DNA of 64,000 nucleotides from Sutterella seckii (lineage in GTDB: Bacteria > Pseudomonadota > Gammaproteobacteria > Burkholderiales > Burkholderiaceae_F), in assembly GCF_009183815.1 (NCBI RefSeq), contig NZ_WEHX01000001.1:1-64000 (forward strand), read 5' to 3'. Shown here one piece after another: positions 47,572-55,496 of the stretch; the stretch's first letter is position 1; every line of letters starts with the position of its first letter. The position numbers and the translations under genes are program-made. The notes under the pieces were generated by a model, which made no database searches, was not told the DNA's origin, and was given only the letters and a program-made list of their open reading frames with translations.

Positions 47572-49830
47572 TCACTGACGGTCAGTCGGTCGGTCGCCGG
47601 GTGCAAGGTGCTCGAAAAGAATATCCACTTGGGCGCCAAGAATCAGCGTGCCGGTAGAGTCCAGACGGTTGGAAAGACGGATTGCCGCACGGTGCTCATC
47701 GAGAATCTTCTTGATCATCGGAAGCCCAAGCCCTGTGCCTGTAGCTTTGGTGGTTACATAGGGCTCAAAGGCGCGCTCGAGGATATTTTCGCTGAAACCA
47801 ACGCCGCTGTCATGCAGATGAAGCTGCACGGCACTCATGCCGCGCTCGGTCAGAATATGACGCGTTGAAATGACGATTTTCGGAACGTCGCCTTCCGCTG
47901 CATCGATGCTGTTGGAAATCAGATTATGCAATACCTGTCGAAGTTGAGAGGCGTCTGCTTCGATGAGCGGAATGCCGTTCTCAAGATCGAGCTTGATGGC
48001 AAGACCCGCTTCCTGATAGAGCTGCGCTGCGCCGAGAACGAAGTCGTTGAGATCAAGCGGAGAGAGCTTTGCTTCGGGGAGCTTGGCGTATTCCCGGAAA
48101 TCATTGACCATCTGCTTAAGGGCATCCACCTGCGTCGTAATAGTTTTGACTGCGCGGGTAAGCATTTCGGCATCATCATCGTTTTCGAGCTTGGGTTCAA
48201 GCCGGAAAGCCAGTCGTTCGGCGGCAAGCTGAATAGGCGTGAGCGGATTCTTGATTTCATGAGCCAGCCTGCGGGCGACTTCGCCCCAGGCAGTGGCTCG
48301 CTGCGCCTCAATAATCTTTGAGACGTCATCGAACACAATGACGAGTCCGGGTTCATCGGCTCCAAGCGGCATGCGCGAGAGCTTGAGGAAGAGCGGAATG
48401 GTTTTTTCCTTGCGCTCAAGCTGGAATTCCAGACTTGCGGCGCCGGTTTCTTTTTCGAAGCCAAGGGAAAGCTGAGCGTTCCGAAGTGCATCGGAAAGCT
48501 CCGGTTCAATTTTGCTGAGTTCGATTCCGGTGCGGCAGCTTTCTTCTCCAAGAATTCTGCGGGCTGCGGCATTGGCCGTAATCACCCGGCCTGTGCGGTC
48601 GAGCACAATGACGCCGGAGGAAATATTGGCAAGAATCCGCTCAAGATAGGCCTGCGCCTGTTCTGCGCGCCGACGCTGTTCATCGATCACTCGGCGCGAC
48701 TCAGAAAGGTCGCGGATCATCTGGTTGAAGGATTGCGTGAGGACGTTGATTTCATTGTTGCCGGAAAATTCCCGGATAGGATGAAAGTTGCCGTCCGCCA
48801 CCCGACGCGTGCCTTCCTCAAGTTGAAGAACAGGAGCAACGGTCTTGCGAGCAAAGGCGAGCGAGAGCGCAAAAGCGCCTAGCGCACCGAGAAGCGTGAC
48901 GAGAAAAAGCGTGCTCGCATAAACGCTCTGAAGCGAGGCGCGCGAGAGGACCAGAGTCTGATAGTCGCGGTATCCCGCTACAAGCATGGATGCATTCTTA
49001 ACGGTTTCTTCCGGAACCGGCTGAATGATCTGAAGGTAGAACTGCTGACGCCGCATCTCGAGGCCTGAGCCCGGTTTAGTAGCGTCGCGAACATTGTCGT
49101 CTGCCGCGTCTGCTTCTTCGGACTGAACAGGAACAATCACGCGGATGGAAAGTTTTTCATCTCGCTGCGCGTCGAAATTAACGTCTCCGTCAATCACGCT
49201 GTATATGCCCGCGCTTTTGACCGTTTGAATCTGGCTTGATGTCGGCATGTCGGGCATCAGGACATTGATGCGCGAGCCCGCAGCCGCAATGGCGGTCCCA
49301 TTGGAGAGAAAAACGAGGGCTTCAATGCCGGGGCGGCCTTCTAGTATTCTGAGCAGATCCGACATGATGAGCGATGCCGGGGTGTTGGTGAGCAGTCCTG
49401 CGATGTGTCTCGCTGTCGCTTCAGCCTCAACCTGCTGCTGGGCAAGAATGCCCCTGGTGATTGTGACGCCGGAATCAAGCGCCTTTTCCACGCGTACGTC
49501 GAACCAGGAATTGATGGAGCGTGAAATGAAGACAGAGGAAACAAAGTAAATAAGGACGCAGGGAATCAGTGCAAGTCCCGCTGCGGACAGCGCAAGACGG
49601 CTGGTGAGGTGTGCGCCGAATTCCTTATTGCGCAGGCGCTGCCAAAGACGCAGCGCCATTGCTGCCACAACGGCGAAAAGAACGACAGCAATTGCCCGGT
49701 TGATGACGAGCAGAACTGGGAACCAACGTTCAAAAAGGGTTGAGTCCGTGCTCGTTGCGGCAAGTATGAAGAGCGAGAGGCCCGCCAGCACAAGCGCAGC
49801 GATGAAGATGCCGCGAAGCCAGGAGGACAT
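47572..49830 (-). CDS. NtrY-like sensor histidine kinase
   Basis: This 752-residue kinase begins with two to three membrane segments (about residues 5-80). A periplasmic or membrane-proximal sensing region follows, then a membrane segment near residue 300 and a HAMP domain (R-R-V-A-D-G-N-F-H-P-I). A PAS domain (IVLDRTGRVITANAAARRIL) comes next. The HisKA domain has phospho-His in RLAHEIKNPLTPI, and the HATPase domain has N-box L-H-N-L-I-S-N-S-I-D-A-A and G-T-G-L-G-L-P. It is the cognate partner of the next gene. The stimulus is unknown; NtrYX pairs elsewhere respond to nitrogen or redox conditions. Confidence 0.93.
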   Translation of the reverse strand: MSSWLRGIFIAALVLAGLSLFILAATSTDSTLFERWFPVLLVINRAIAVVLFAVVAAMALRLWQRLRNKEFGAHLTSRLALSAAGLALIPCVLIYFVSSVFISRSINSWFDVRVEKALDSGVTITRGILAQQQVEAEATARHIAGLLTNTPASLIMSDLLRILEGRPGIEALVFLSNGTAIAAAGSRINVLMPDMPTSSQIQTVKSAGIYSVIDGDVNFDAQRDEKLSIRVIVPVQSEEADAADDNVRDATKPGSGLEMRRQQFYLQIIQPVPEETVKNASMLVAGYRDYQTLVLSRASLQSVYASTLFLVTLLGALGAFALSLAFARKTVAPVLQLEEGTRRVADGNFHPIREFSGNNEINVLTQSFNQMIRDLSESRRVIDEQRRRAEQAQAYLERILANISSGVIVLDRTGRVITANAAARRILGEESCRTGIELSKIEPELSDALRNAQLSLGFEKETGAASLEFQLERKEKTIPLFLKLSRMPLGADEPGLVIVFDDVSKIIEAQRATAWGEVARRLAHEIKNPLTPIQLAAERLAFRLEPKLENDDDAEMLTRAVKTITTQVDALKQMVNDFREYAKLPEAKLSPLDLNDFVLGAAQLYQEAGLAIKLDLENGIPLIEADASQLRQVLHNLISNSIDAAEGDVPKIVISTRHILTERGMSAVQLHLHDSGVGFSENILERAFEPYVTTKATGTGLGLPMIKKILDEHRAAIRLSNRLDSTGTLILGAQVDILFEHLAPGDRPTDRQ

Positions 49831-49833
49831 GAC

Positions 49834-50436
49834 TTAATCCTCCTGCTGCGTCAGATCCTTCGGCAGCGCTATAGGTGTCCAGTCGCTCTCCACGGTCCAG
49901 TCGCCTGAATCGTGGTTTGTTACCTGCATGGGTTTCGGGAGCTTGCCTGCATCCAGATAAAAACGGATGCCGGCAGTAAGGCCTGAATCGGCAGCATCGC
50001 GGGTAGACGCCACGCGCCAGCGCCGGATGTTTTTGATGTAGGGAAGCGCTTCTTCCAGCGTATCAAAATTGAGAGAAATGCCGCTGTAGGAAACGGCATA
50101 GCGTCGGGTGAGCGGGTTGAATGCCAGACGGATGTTGAAGTCGCTTTCTGCGATATTTTTGTCGAACCAGTACCAGCGGTCTTTTGAAAGTTCGAATTTG
50201 TAGGTGAAGTAGAGCGCAATGCCGCGGTGCATGGCATCCACCAGAGGCATTGGCAGGTCAAACTCGTAATGCGCCTCTATGAAGAGCCCCGGACGCTCGC
50301 CAGGCTCATCAACAGTAAGTGCGGCACTCATGAGTTCAGCTCTTGCCGCTTCCGCGGAACCGGCAGCCGCAAGCATCGCCGCGCATAAAAGAGGCGCAGC
50401 GATGCGTGACAAACTGAAGGTTCGGTAAAGTGACAT
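49834..50436 (-). CDS. DUF4390 domain-containing exported protein
   Basis: A cleavable signal peptide (about 30 residues ending G-S-A-E-A-A-R-A) is followed by the DUF4390 domain. Its region G-L-F-I-E-A-H-Y-E-F-D-L-P-M-P-L-V-D-A-M-H and the R-R-Y-A-V-S-Y-S-G-I-S-L-N-F block are typical. The function is not known. The gene regularly precedes ntrY in Burkholderiales. It lies 3 bp before the kinase gene, so they are co-transcribed. Confidence 0.88.
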   Translation of the reverse strand: MSLYRTFSLSRIAAPLLCAAMLAAAGSAEAARAELMSAALTVDEPGERPGLFIEAHYEFDLPMPLVDAMHRGIALYFTYKFELSKDRWYWFDKNIAESDFNIRLAFNPLTRRYAVSYSGISLNFDTLEEALPYIKNIRRWRVASTRDAADSGLTAGIRFYLDAGKLPKPMQVTNHDSGDWTVESDWTPIALPKDLTQQED

Positions 50437-50456
50437 GCCGGAGAAACTGCGGAAAA

Positions 50457-51803
50457 TTAATTCTTTTTGAGCAGTGCGTAGAAAAAGCCGTCGTGCACGG
50501 AAGGAAGCATTTGCGGATTAGGCCAGATGCCGTCTTCTGTCGGAACAAGGTTCATCATACCGATCCCGGTTTCGCCAAGCGGCACCATCGAAGCATCCGG
50601 GTGACGCGCGAGAAATTCCTTGATCTGCAGAGGTCCTTCCTGAGGGAAGAGCGAGCAGGTGCAGAAGAGCAGATGTCCGTTCGTTTTCAGACACGGCCAG
50701 AGCGCTTCCAGAATTCTTTTTTGCTCATTGGCAAGTCGGCGGATGTCTTCAGGGCGGCGCGACCAGGGAACATCCGGCTGACGCCTTACGATGCCGCTGG
50801 CGGTGCAGGGAGCATCGAGGAGAACGGCATCAAAGGGTTCGCCTGAGAACCACTTTTGAGTATCTGCAGCATCGGCAGCCTGAACTTCCGCTGAGAGGCC
50901 AAGGCGTCCAAGGGTTTCACGGATCAGTTCTGCTCGATCGGGAGCAACCTCCAGCGCTGTTACCTGGCAATCGGCAAGTTCGAGCAGATGAGCTGTTTTA
51001 CCTCCCGGAGCAGCGCAGGCGTCCAATACGCGGTTTCCTGCCTTGACGGGGAGAAAGTGAGCGGCAAGCTGCGCTCCGGCATCCTGAACAGATACATCTC
51101 CCTCGCTAAATCCCGGTATTTCATGAACGGGAAGCGGCTTTTCAAGAAGAATGGCTTCAAGTCCAATTTGACGGGCTGGGATTCCGGCCTGCGCGAGCCG
51201 CTCCAGATATGCTGCCGGCGTGGTCCGGCGGACGTTAACCCTCAGCGTCATCGGTGCGTGCTGGCGCTGGAGCAGAAGAATTTTCTCCCACTCCTGCGGA
51301 TGCGCGGCGCGGATCTTCTCAATCCACCAGGACGGCGCATTGAAGCGCACTTCCGGGATTTTGTTCAGATCTTTGAGAAGTCCATTGCTTTCGCGCAGGA
51401 AACGGCGCAGGACTGCGTTGACGAGGCCGGAGAAGCGCTGCGTGCGCTTGTCTGCCCGAATAGCATTCACGGCTTCGCTTACAAGCGTGAATTCGTTGTA
51501 GCGCTTCGTAATGAGAAGAGCGAGCGCTGCTTCGAGAATGTTCTGTACCGGCGGCGGCGGGGGATTATTGAGAAGCTTTCTTGACAGTGCGCCGGTAAGC
51601 GCAAGGTTGCGCATGAGGTCGTAGAGGATTGACTGCAGCGCAGCTCGCGCGTGAGACGGCAGCCCCTCTGCGGCAGCGTCGAGCGCAGCAGAAAAGGATG
51701 ATCCCCCCTTCATCTGTTTACGCGCCGTGGCGGCAAGCGAGAGCAGTCTGCGAAGCGGGAGTTGTCGAGTCTGCTTTACGGCTTCCGGAGATTCATGAGT
51801 CAT
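50457..51803 (-). CDS. rsmB: 16S rRNA (cytosine967-C5)-methyltransferase RsmB
   Basis: RsmB methylates C967 of 16S rRNA. The N-terminal NusB-like domain (about residues 20-145) is followed by a SAM-dependent methyltransferase with DACAAPGGKTAHLLE and the two catalytic cysteine motifs VLLDAPCTASGIVRRQPDVP and LFCTCSLFPQEG. At 448 residues it is full length. fmt precedes it by 47 bp. Confidence 0.95.
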   Translation of the reverse strand: MTHESPEAVKQTRQLPLRRLLSLAATARKQMKGGSSFSAALDAAAEGLPSHARAALQSILYDLMRNLALTGALSRKLLNNPPPPPVQNILEAALALLITKRYNEFTLVSEAVNAIRADKRTQRFSGLVNAVLRRFLRESNGLLKDLNKIPEVRFNAPSWWIEKIRAAHPQEWEKILLLQRQHAPMTLRVNVRRTTPAAYLERLAQAGIPARQIGLEAILLEKPLPVHEIPGFSEGDVSVQDAGAQLAAHFLPVKAGNRVLDACAAPGGKTAHLLELADCQVTALEVAPDRAELIRETLGRLGLSAEVQAADAADTQKWFSGEPFDAVLLDAPCTASGIVRRQPDVPWSRRPEDIRRLANEQKRILEALWPCLKTNGHLLFCTCSLFPQEGPLQIKEFLARHPDASMVPLGETGIGMMNLVPTEDGIWPNPQMLPSVHDGFFYALLKKN

Positions 51804-51850
51804 GGGAAATGGTCACTTGCAATAATGAGTGTCGAAAGCTGATGGAGCCG

Positions 51851-52813
51851 TTATTTGAGCGTGTCGCCGGGTTGAATGCCGAGGCTTTGGATCGCAGAGT
51901 GAGCGGGCATGCGCGGCTTTCCCGCGCGCTGCAGGATGGCCATTGAGAGCGCTCCTTCACCGCACTGAACCAGCAGGGCGTCGTCAGCTTTAAGAACGGT
52001 GCCCGGAGCGGCATCGGACGGCCATTCATGGGCATCTGCCTGCCAGACTTTGACGGGATTGCTCCTGTACTCAAACTGCAGTCCGGGGAATGGCGTGAAG
52101 GCGCGCATTCGGCGAGCAATAACTTTGGCGCTTGCATTCCAGTCAATTCGACTTTCGGACTTCAAAAGCTTTTCTGCATAAAGCACGCCTTCTTCGGGCT
52201 GCGGAGTGCATTCAAGATCGCCGGGTTTTTCAAGCGCTTTGATCAGAAGCTCTGCTCCGATGCGTGCGAGCTTTTCCGTGAGGGAAAGATGCGTATCGTC
52301 ATCGGCGATTTTTGTTTTTTCCACGAGTACCATGGGGCCGGTATCGAGACCAAGCTCCATCTTCATGAGCGTAACGCCGGTTTCCGCGTCGCCAGCTTCA
52401 ATCGCGCGGGCAATAGGCGCTGCGCCGCGCCAGCGCGGCAGCAGACTCGCATGAATGTTGATCGCTTTGATGTCGCCAGCTTTCCCGATGCCGTGCGCAC
52501 AGTTGAGAACGGGTTCCGGGAGAATCAGCCCGTATGCCGCGACTACCAGCAGATCCGCATTGATGTTGCGGAGTTTTTCATGCATCGCTGCGGCCCCTTC
52601 AGGATCTTTTTTGAGGCTCAGCGTTGCGGGTGTTTCCACAGGAATCCCAAGGGATTCGGCAAGCACTTTGACCGGCGAAGGGGTGAGCTTCATGCCTCGG
52701 CCGCTTGGGCGATCGGGCTGAGTGAGCACGAGAGCAATGTCGTGACCGTTTTCAGCAAGCGCACGCAGTGCTTCAGCGGCAAAGTCCGGCGTACCGGCAA
52801 AAATGATCTTCAT
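51851..52813 (-). CDS. fmt: methionyl-tRNA formyltransferase
   Basis: Fmt formylates initiator Met-tRNA with 10-formyltetrahydrofolate. Visible motifs are MKIIFAGTPDFAAEAL at the start, QPDRPSGRGMKLTPSPVK and the catalytic region NIHASLLPRWRGAAPI (Asn-x-His, about residues 120-135), then LDTGPM. The 320 residues are of normal length. Its usual partner def lies only about 1 kb upstream but is separated by an oppositely oriented hydrolase gene. Confidence 0.97.
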   Translation of the reverse strand: MKIIFAGTPDFAAEALRALAENGHDIALVLTQPDRPSGRGMKLTPSPVKVLAESLGIPVETPATLSLKKDPEGAAAMHEKLRNINADLLVVAAYGLILPEPVLNCAHGIGKAGDIKAINIHASLLPRWRGAAPIARAIEAGDAETGVTLMKMELGLDTGPMVLVEKTKIADDDTHLSLTEKLARIGAELLIKALEKPGDLECTPQPEEGVLYAEKLLKSESRIDWNASAKVIARRMRAFTPFPGLQFEYRSNPVKVWQADAHEWPSDAAPGTVLKADDALLVQCGEGALSMAILQRAGKPRMPAHSAIQSLGIQPGDTLK

Positions 52814-52912
52814 GAGGAAAGCCTGAAGGGGAGTTTTATTCTGAATCGTCCGCTATTTTAGAGGGATCGACTACGATGCCTCGATAAGGTGAAAGAGAAG
52901 GATTCTGACGTT

Positions 52913-53818
52913 ATGGAAGAACTTCAATATTTGAATGCAGGCGGCCTCACTTATGCCTATCGACGCTACGGCGACCCCGAGGCGCCGGCAGTGGTGCTCC
53001 TGATGGGGCTGGGCCTCTCGATGGAGGCGTGGCCCGAAGGCATTATCTCCGGGCTTCTTGCAGAGGGCCTCCAGGTGATTACGCCCGACAATCGGGATGC
53101 CGGCTCGTCATTCAGGTTTACCGGCTGGCAGCCTGGCCGCGGGGATGTCGCCCGGGCAATCATTCGGACAGTGCTCGGACTTTCCGTTTCCGGGGAGTAT
53201 GCGCTTGAAGACATGGCGCTTGACATTGAGCGGCTTCTCGATCACCTCGGCATCCGCCGCGCACATGTCGCGGGCGTGTCCATGGGCGGCATGATCGCGC
53301 AGGTTTTCGCAACGCAGTGTCCGAACCGGGTGGCGACGCTTACGTCCATTTCGTCAGCGGTTGGGAATCCGAAAACGGGTTTGGGCTCTCTTCGCGCCAT
53401 TCTTGCTGTTGCTGGAACAGGAGATGCTTCCTCGCCGGAGGCTCTACAGGCGCACTTCAAAACTGTTTTGACGGCACTTTCCGGATCGAAGTACAGGCCG
53501 ACTCCGGAAGAGCTGGACGATGCGATAAGAAGCGCGCCGCGCATCGGATACGATCCCGTTGCAACGCGTCGTCAGCTGATTGCGCTGCTTGCGAGCGGAA
53601 ACCGGGCAAAGGCAGTCAGGCAGCTGCGCACGCCGACGCTCGTTATCCATGGCACAGAGGATCCGCTTCTTCCATTTGCAGCAGGAGAAGAAACGGCAAG
53701 GCTGATTCGCGGGGCAAAGCTCATTCCCGTTGAAGGCCTCGGGCATCAGCTGCCCCCATCTCTGATGGGGACGTATGCAAAATGGATCGCTGAAGAGTGC
53801 CACGCGCATCCGGCGTGA
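52913..53818 (+). CDS. alpha/beta-fold hydrolase
   Basis: This is a 301-residue alpha/beta hydrolase. The nucleophile elbow is GVSMGGMIAQ (Ser about residue 120), the acid is probably Asp in HGTEDPLLP, and the His is in GLGHQLPPS. The oxyanion region is L-L-M-G-L-G-L-S-M-E. The substrate is not predictable. ATG 52913 has AAGGA about 11 bp upstream and is preferred over an in-frame GTG at 52889. It lies between fmt and def on the opposite strand. Confidence 0.85.
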   Translation: MEELQYLNAGGLTYAYRRYGDPEAPAVVLLMGLGLSMEAWPEGIISGLLAEGLQVITPDNRDAGSSFRFTGWQPGRGDVARAIIRTVLGLSVSGEYALEDMALDIERLLDHLGIRRAHVAGVSMGGMIAQVFATQCPNRVATLTSISSAVGNPKTGLGSLRAILAVAGTGDASSPEALQAHFKTVLTALSGSKYRPTPEELDDAIRSAPRIGYDPVATRRQLIALLASGNRAKAVRQLRTPTLVIHGTEDPLLPFAAGEETARLIRGAKLIPVEGLGHQLPPSLMGTYAKWIAEECHAHPA

Positions 53819-53834
53819 TGCGCGGGCGTATGCA

Positions 53835-54371
53835 TCAGCGGCGTGCGGCTTTTTCCTTTTCCTTCTCCCGCTCCTCCCGACGGAGTTTGCGCAGCTTGGT
53901 GCAGGCACGCTGCTTCTTGAGCATGGAGAGGTGATCGATAAAGACGATGCCGTCAAGATGATCCATTTCATGCTGCACGCAGACAGCAAGAAGGCCGGTG
54001 CAGTCGAGTTCAATTTCCTTGCCGGTGGCATCCTGTGCGCGAACGCGGACATGCGCCGGGCGCTTCACGTGTTCGTAAAGCCCCTTGAGGGAAAGACAGC
54101 CTTCCTCGTGATCCTGAAGCTCTTCGCTCGCTTCAATGATTTCAGGATTGCAGAGCACGCGCAGGCCGGTTTTGTCATCGGTAACGTCAATGACGATAAT
54201 GCGCTTGAGAATGCCCACCTGATTGGCTGCGAGCCCGACGCCGGGAGCGGCATACATGGTTTCAGCCATGTCGGCAGCAAGGCGCTGAAGGTCTTCGTCA
54301 AAAACGTCAATGCGCTCGGCCTTTGCGGCAAGTGCAGGATGCGGATACTGAAGTACGGGAAGCAAAGCCAC
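53835..54371 (-). CDS. def: peptide deformylase
   Basis: Def removes the formyl group from nascent proteins. All three motifs are present: GVGLAANQVG (residues 44-53), E-G-C-L-S-L with the metal-binding Cys, and QHEMDHLDG with the HExxH pair. The second motif reads EEGCLSLKG rather than EGCLSVPG. A Lys/Arg-rich tail ends the 178-residue protein. It diverges from dprA and is tail-to-tail with the hydrolase gene. Confidence 0.96.
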   Translation of the reverse strand: MALLPVLQYPHPALAAKAERIDVFDEDLQRLAADMAETMYAAPGVGLAANQVGILKRIIVIDVTDDKTGLRVLCNPEIIEASEELQDHEEGCLSLKGLYEHVKRPAHVRVRAQDATGKEIELDCTGLLAVCVQHEMDHLDGIVFIDHLSMLKKQRACTKLRKLRREEREKEKEKAARR

Positions 54372-54474
54372 GGAATACTCCTCCCCGCGATGGCGGGAAG
54401 CCGGATGTACATGAAAAGGCCGAGAATTATAACCTTGTGCGGATCGAGGAAATGGCCGGGGAGAAACGGAAGAA

Positions 54475-55386
54475 ATGCGCGTAAGTGAGACGAATCAGGA
54501 AGATGTGCGCAACTGGATAAAACTGAGCCTTGCGCGTCATTTGGATACTTTTGGAGCCGTCAGACTGCTGAAGGTCTACGGCAGTGCGGAGTCTGTGCTC
54601 GCCGGGTCGCTCTCTGATCTGGCAAGGCTTGTCGGCATGCCGGCCGCTGAGGGTGTTGTGGCCGCCGCCCGGGGCGCAGTGGACGACGAAGCGGATTCTG
54701 CTGTTGCGGGGCTTCTGAGCACCCCGGAGACAGGCGTGCTCACCATTGCTGATTCGCTTTATCCGGCGGACCTCATCGAAAGCGGACTGGCGCCTCTTTT
54801 GTTGTTTACCAGGGGTGATGAGTCGGTTTTGCTAAGAGAGAGCGCAACTATATGCGGGTCGGCCTCAGCGGATGAGGAAGGGCTTCGGAATGCGGAATTC
54901 TTCGGCAAGGCTATTGCCGAATCCGGCATGACGGTCTTGGTTCCGGCAGAGCCCGGAATCCCGACGTCGGCTATTTCCGGTGCGCTGTCCGCTCATCAAG
55001 GGGTTCCTCCCGCAGCGCTGCTGGCTTCCGGTACGGCGCGGGCGCCCCGGGAAATGACCGGCTTGCTGAAGGCGCTCCTTGCCGCGGGGGGCCTTCTCAT
55101 ATCGGCGGAGCTTCCTGAAACATCCCAGAGCGAGGCGTCAAAAGCTTTGCGGAACGGACTCCTTGCCGGCTTCTCTCGACGCCTGCTTGTTATTGAGGCA
55201 GAGCGCCATGCCCCTATACTCGACATCGCACGGCGGGCGGCTGAGCTTGGCGGGCTGGTCGGCGCTATTCCGGGAAGCATTCATAATCCGCTCTCCCGTG
55301 GTGCGAATGCGCTTATACGCGAAGGCGCTATGCTCGTCGAAACATTGAGAGATCTCGGCATAGAAAATCCAGAGCCTCAAAAATGA
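54475..55386 (+). CDS. dprA: DprA/Smf-like protein, divergent
   Basis: DprA loads RecA on incoming single-stranded DNA during transformation. The 303-residue protein has a helical N-terminal region like that of DprA (D-T-F-G-A-V-R-L-L-K-V-Y-G) and a Rossmann-like domain with L-Y-P-A-D-L-I-E-S-G-L-A-P-L-L-L-F, A-G-G-L-L-I-S-A-E-L-P and P-G-S-I-H-N-P-L-S-R-G-A-N-A-L-I-R-E-G-A. Core motifs have changed: the G-S-R loop is C-G-S-A-S-A, S-G-x-A-x-G-I-D is V-P-A-E-P-G-I-P, and R-N-R-I-I-x-G-L-S is R-N-G-L-L-A-G-F-S. The usual C-terminal winged-helix domain is missing. It is probably a true dprA descendant of uncertain activity. Confidence 0.78.
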   Translation: MRVSETNQEDVRNWIKLSLARHLDTFGAVRLLKVYGSAESVLAGSLSDLARLVGMPAAEGVVAAARGAVDDEADSAVAGLLSTPETGVLTIADSLYPADLIESGLAPLLLFTRGDESVLLRESATICGSASADEEGLRNAEFFGKAIAESGMTVLVPAEPGIPTSAISGALSAHQGVPPAALLASGTARAPREMTGLLKALLAAGGLLISAELPETSQSEASKALRNGLLAGFSRRLLVIEAERHAPILDIARRAAELGGLVGAIPGSIHNPLSRGANALIREGAMLVETLRDLGIENPEPQK

Positions 55387-55496
55387 CATAATGCGCCTGC
55401 TTTTCAGGCTGTCCCGCGCGCAAGCGGGGTGCCTGAAATTTTCTTTTCAGAACCCAAACCCACTTCAGACCGCTTCCGTCGTAAGGAGAACATGCC

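Noticed and set aside
50905-50925. Partial parS-like sequence (gtttcacggatc) inside rsmB
   Set aside because: Only one half-site matches; not a palindrome.
53817-53838. Hairpin between the hydrolase and def genes
   Set aside because: Only six paired bases and no T-run; too weak to call a terminator.
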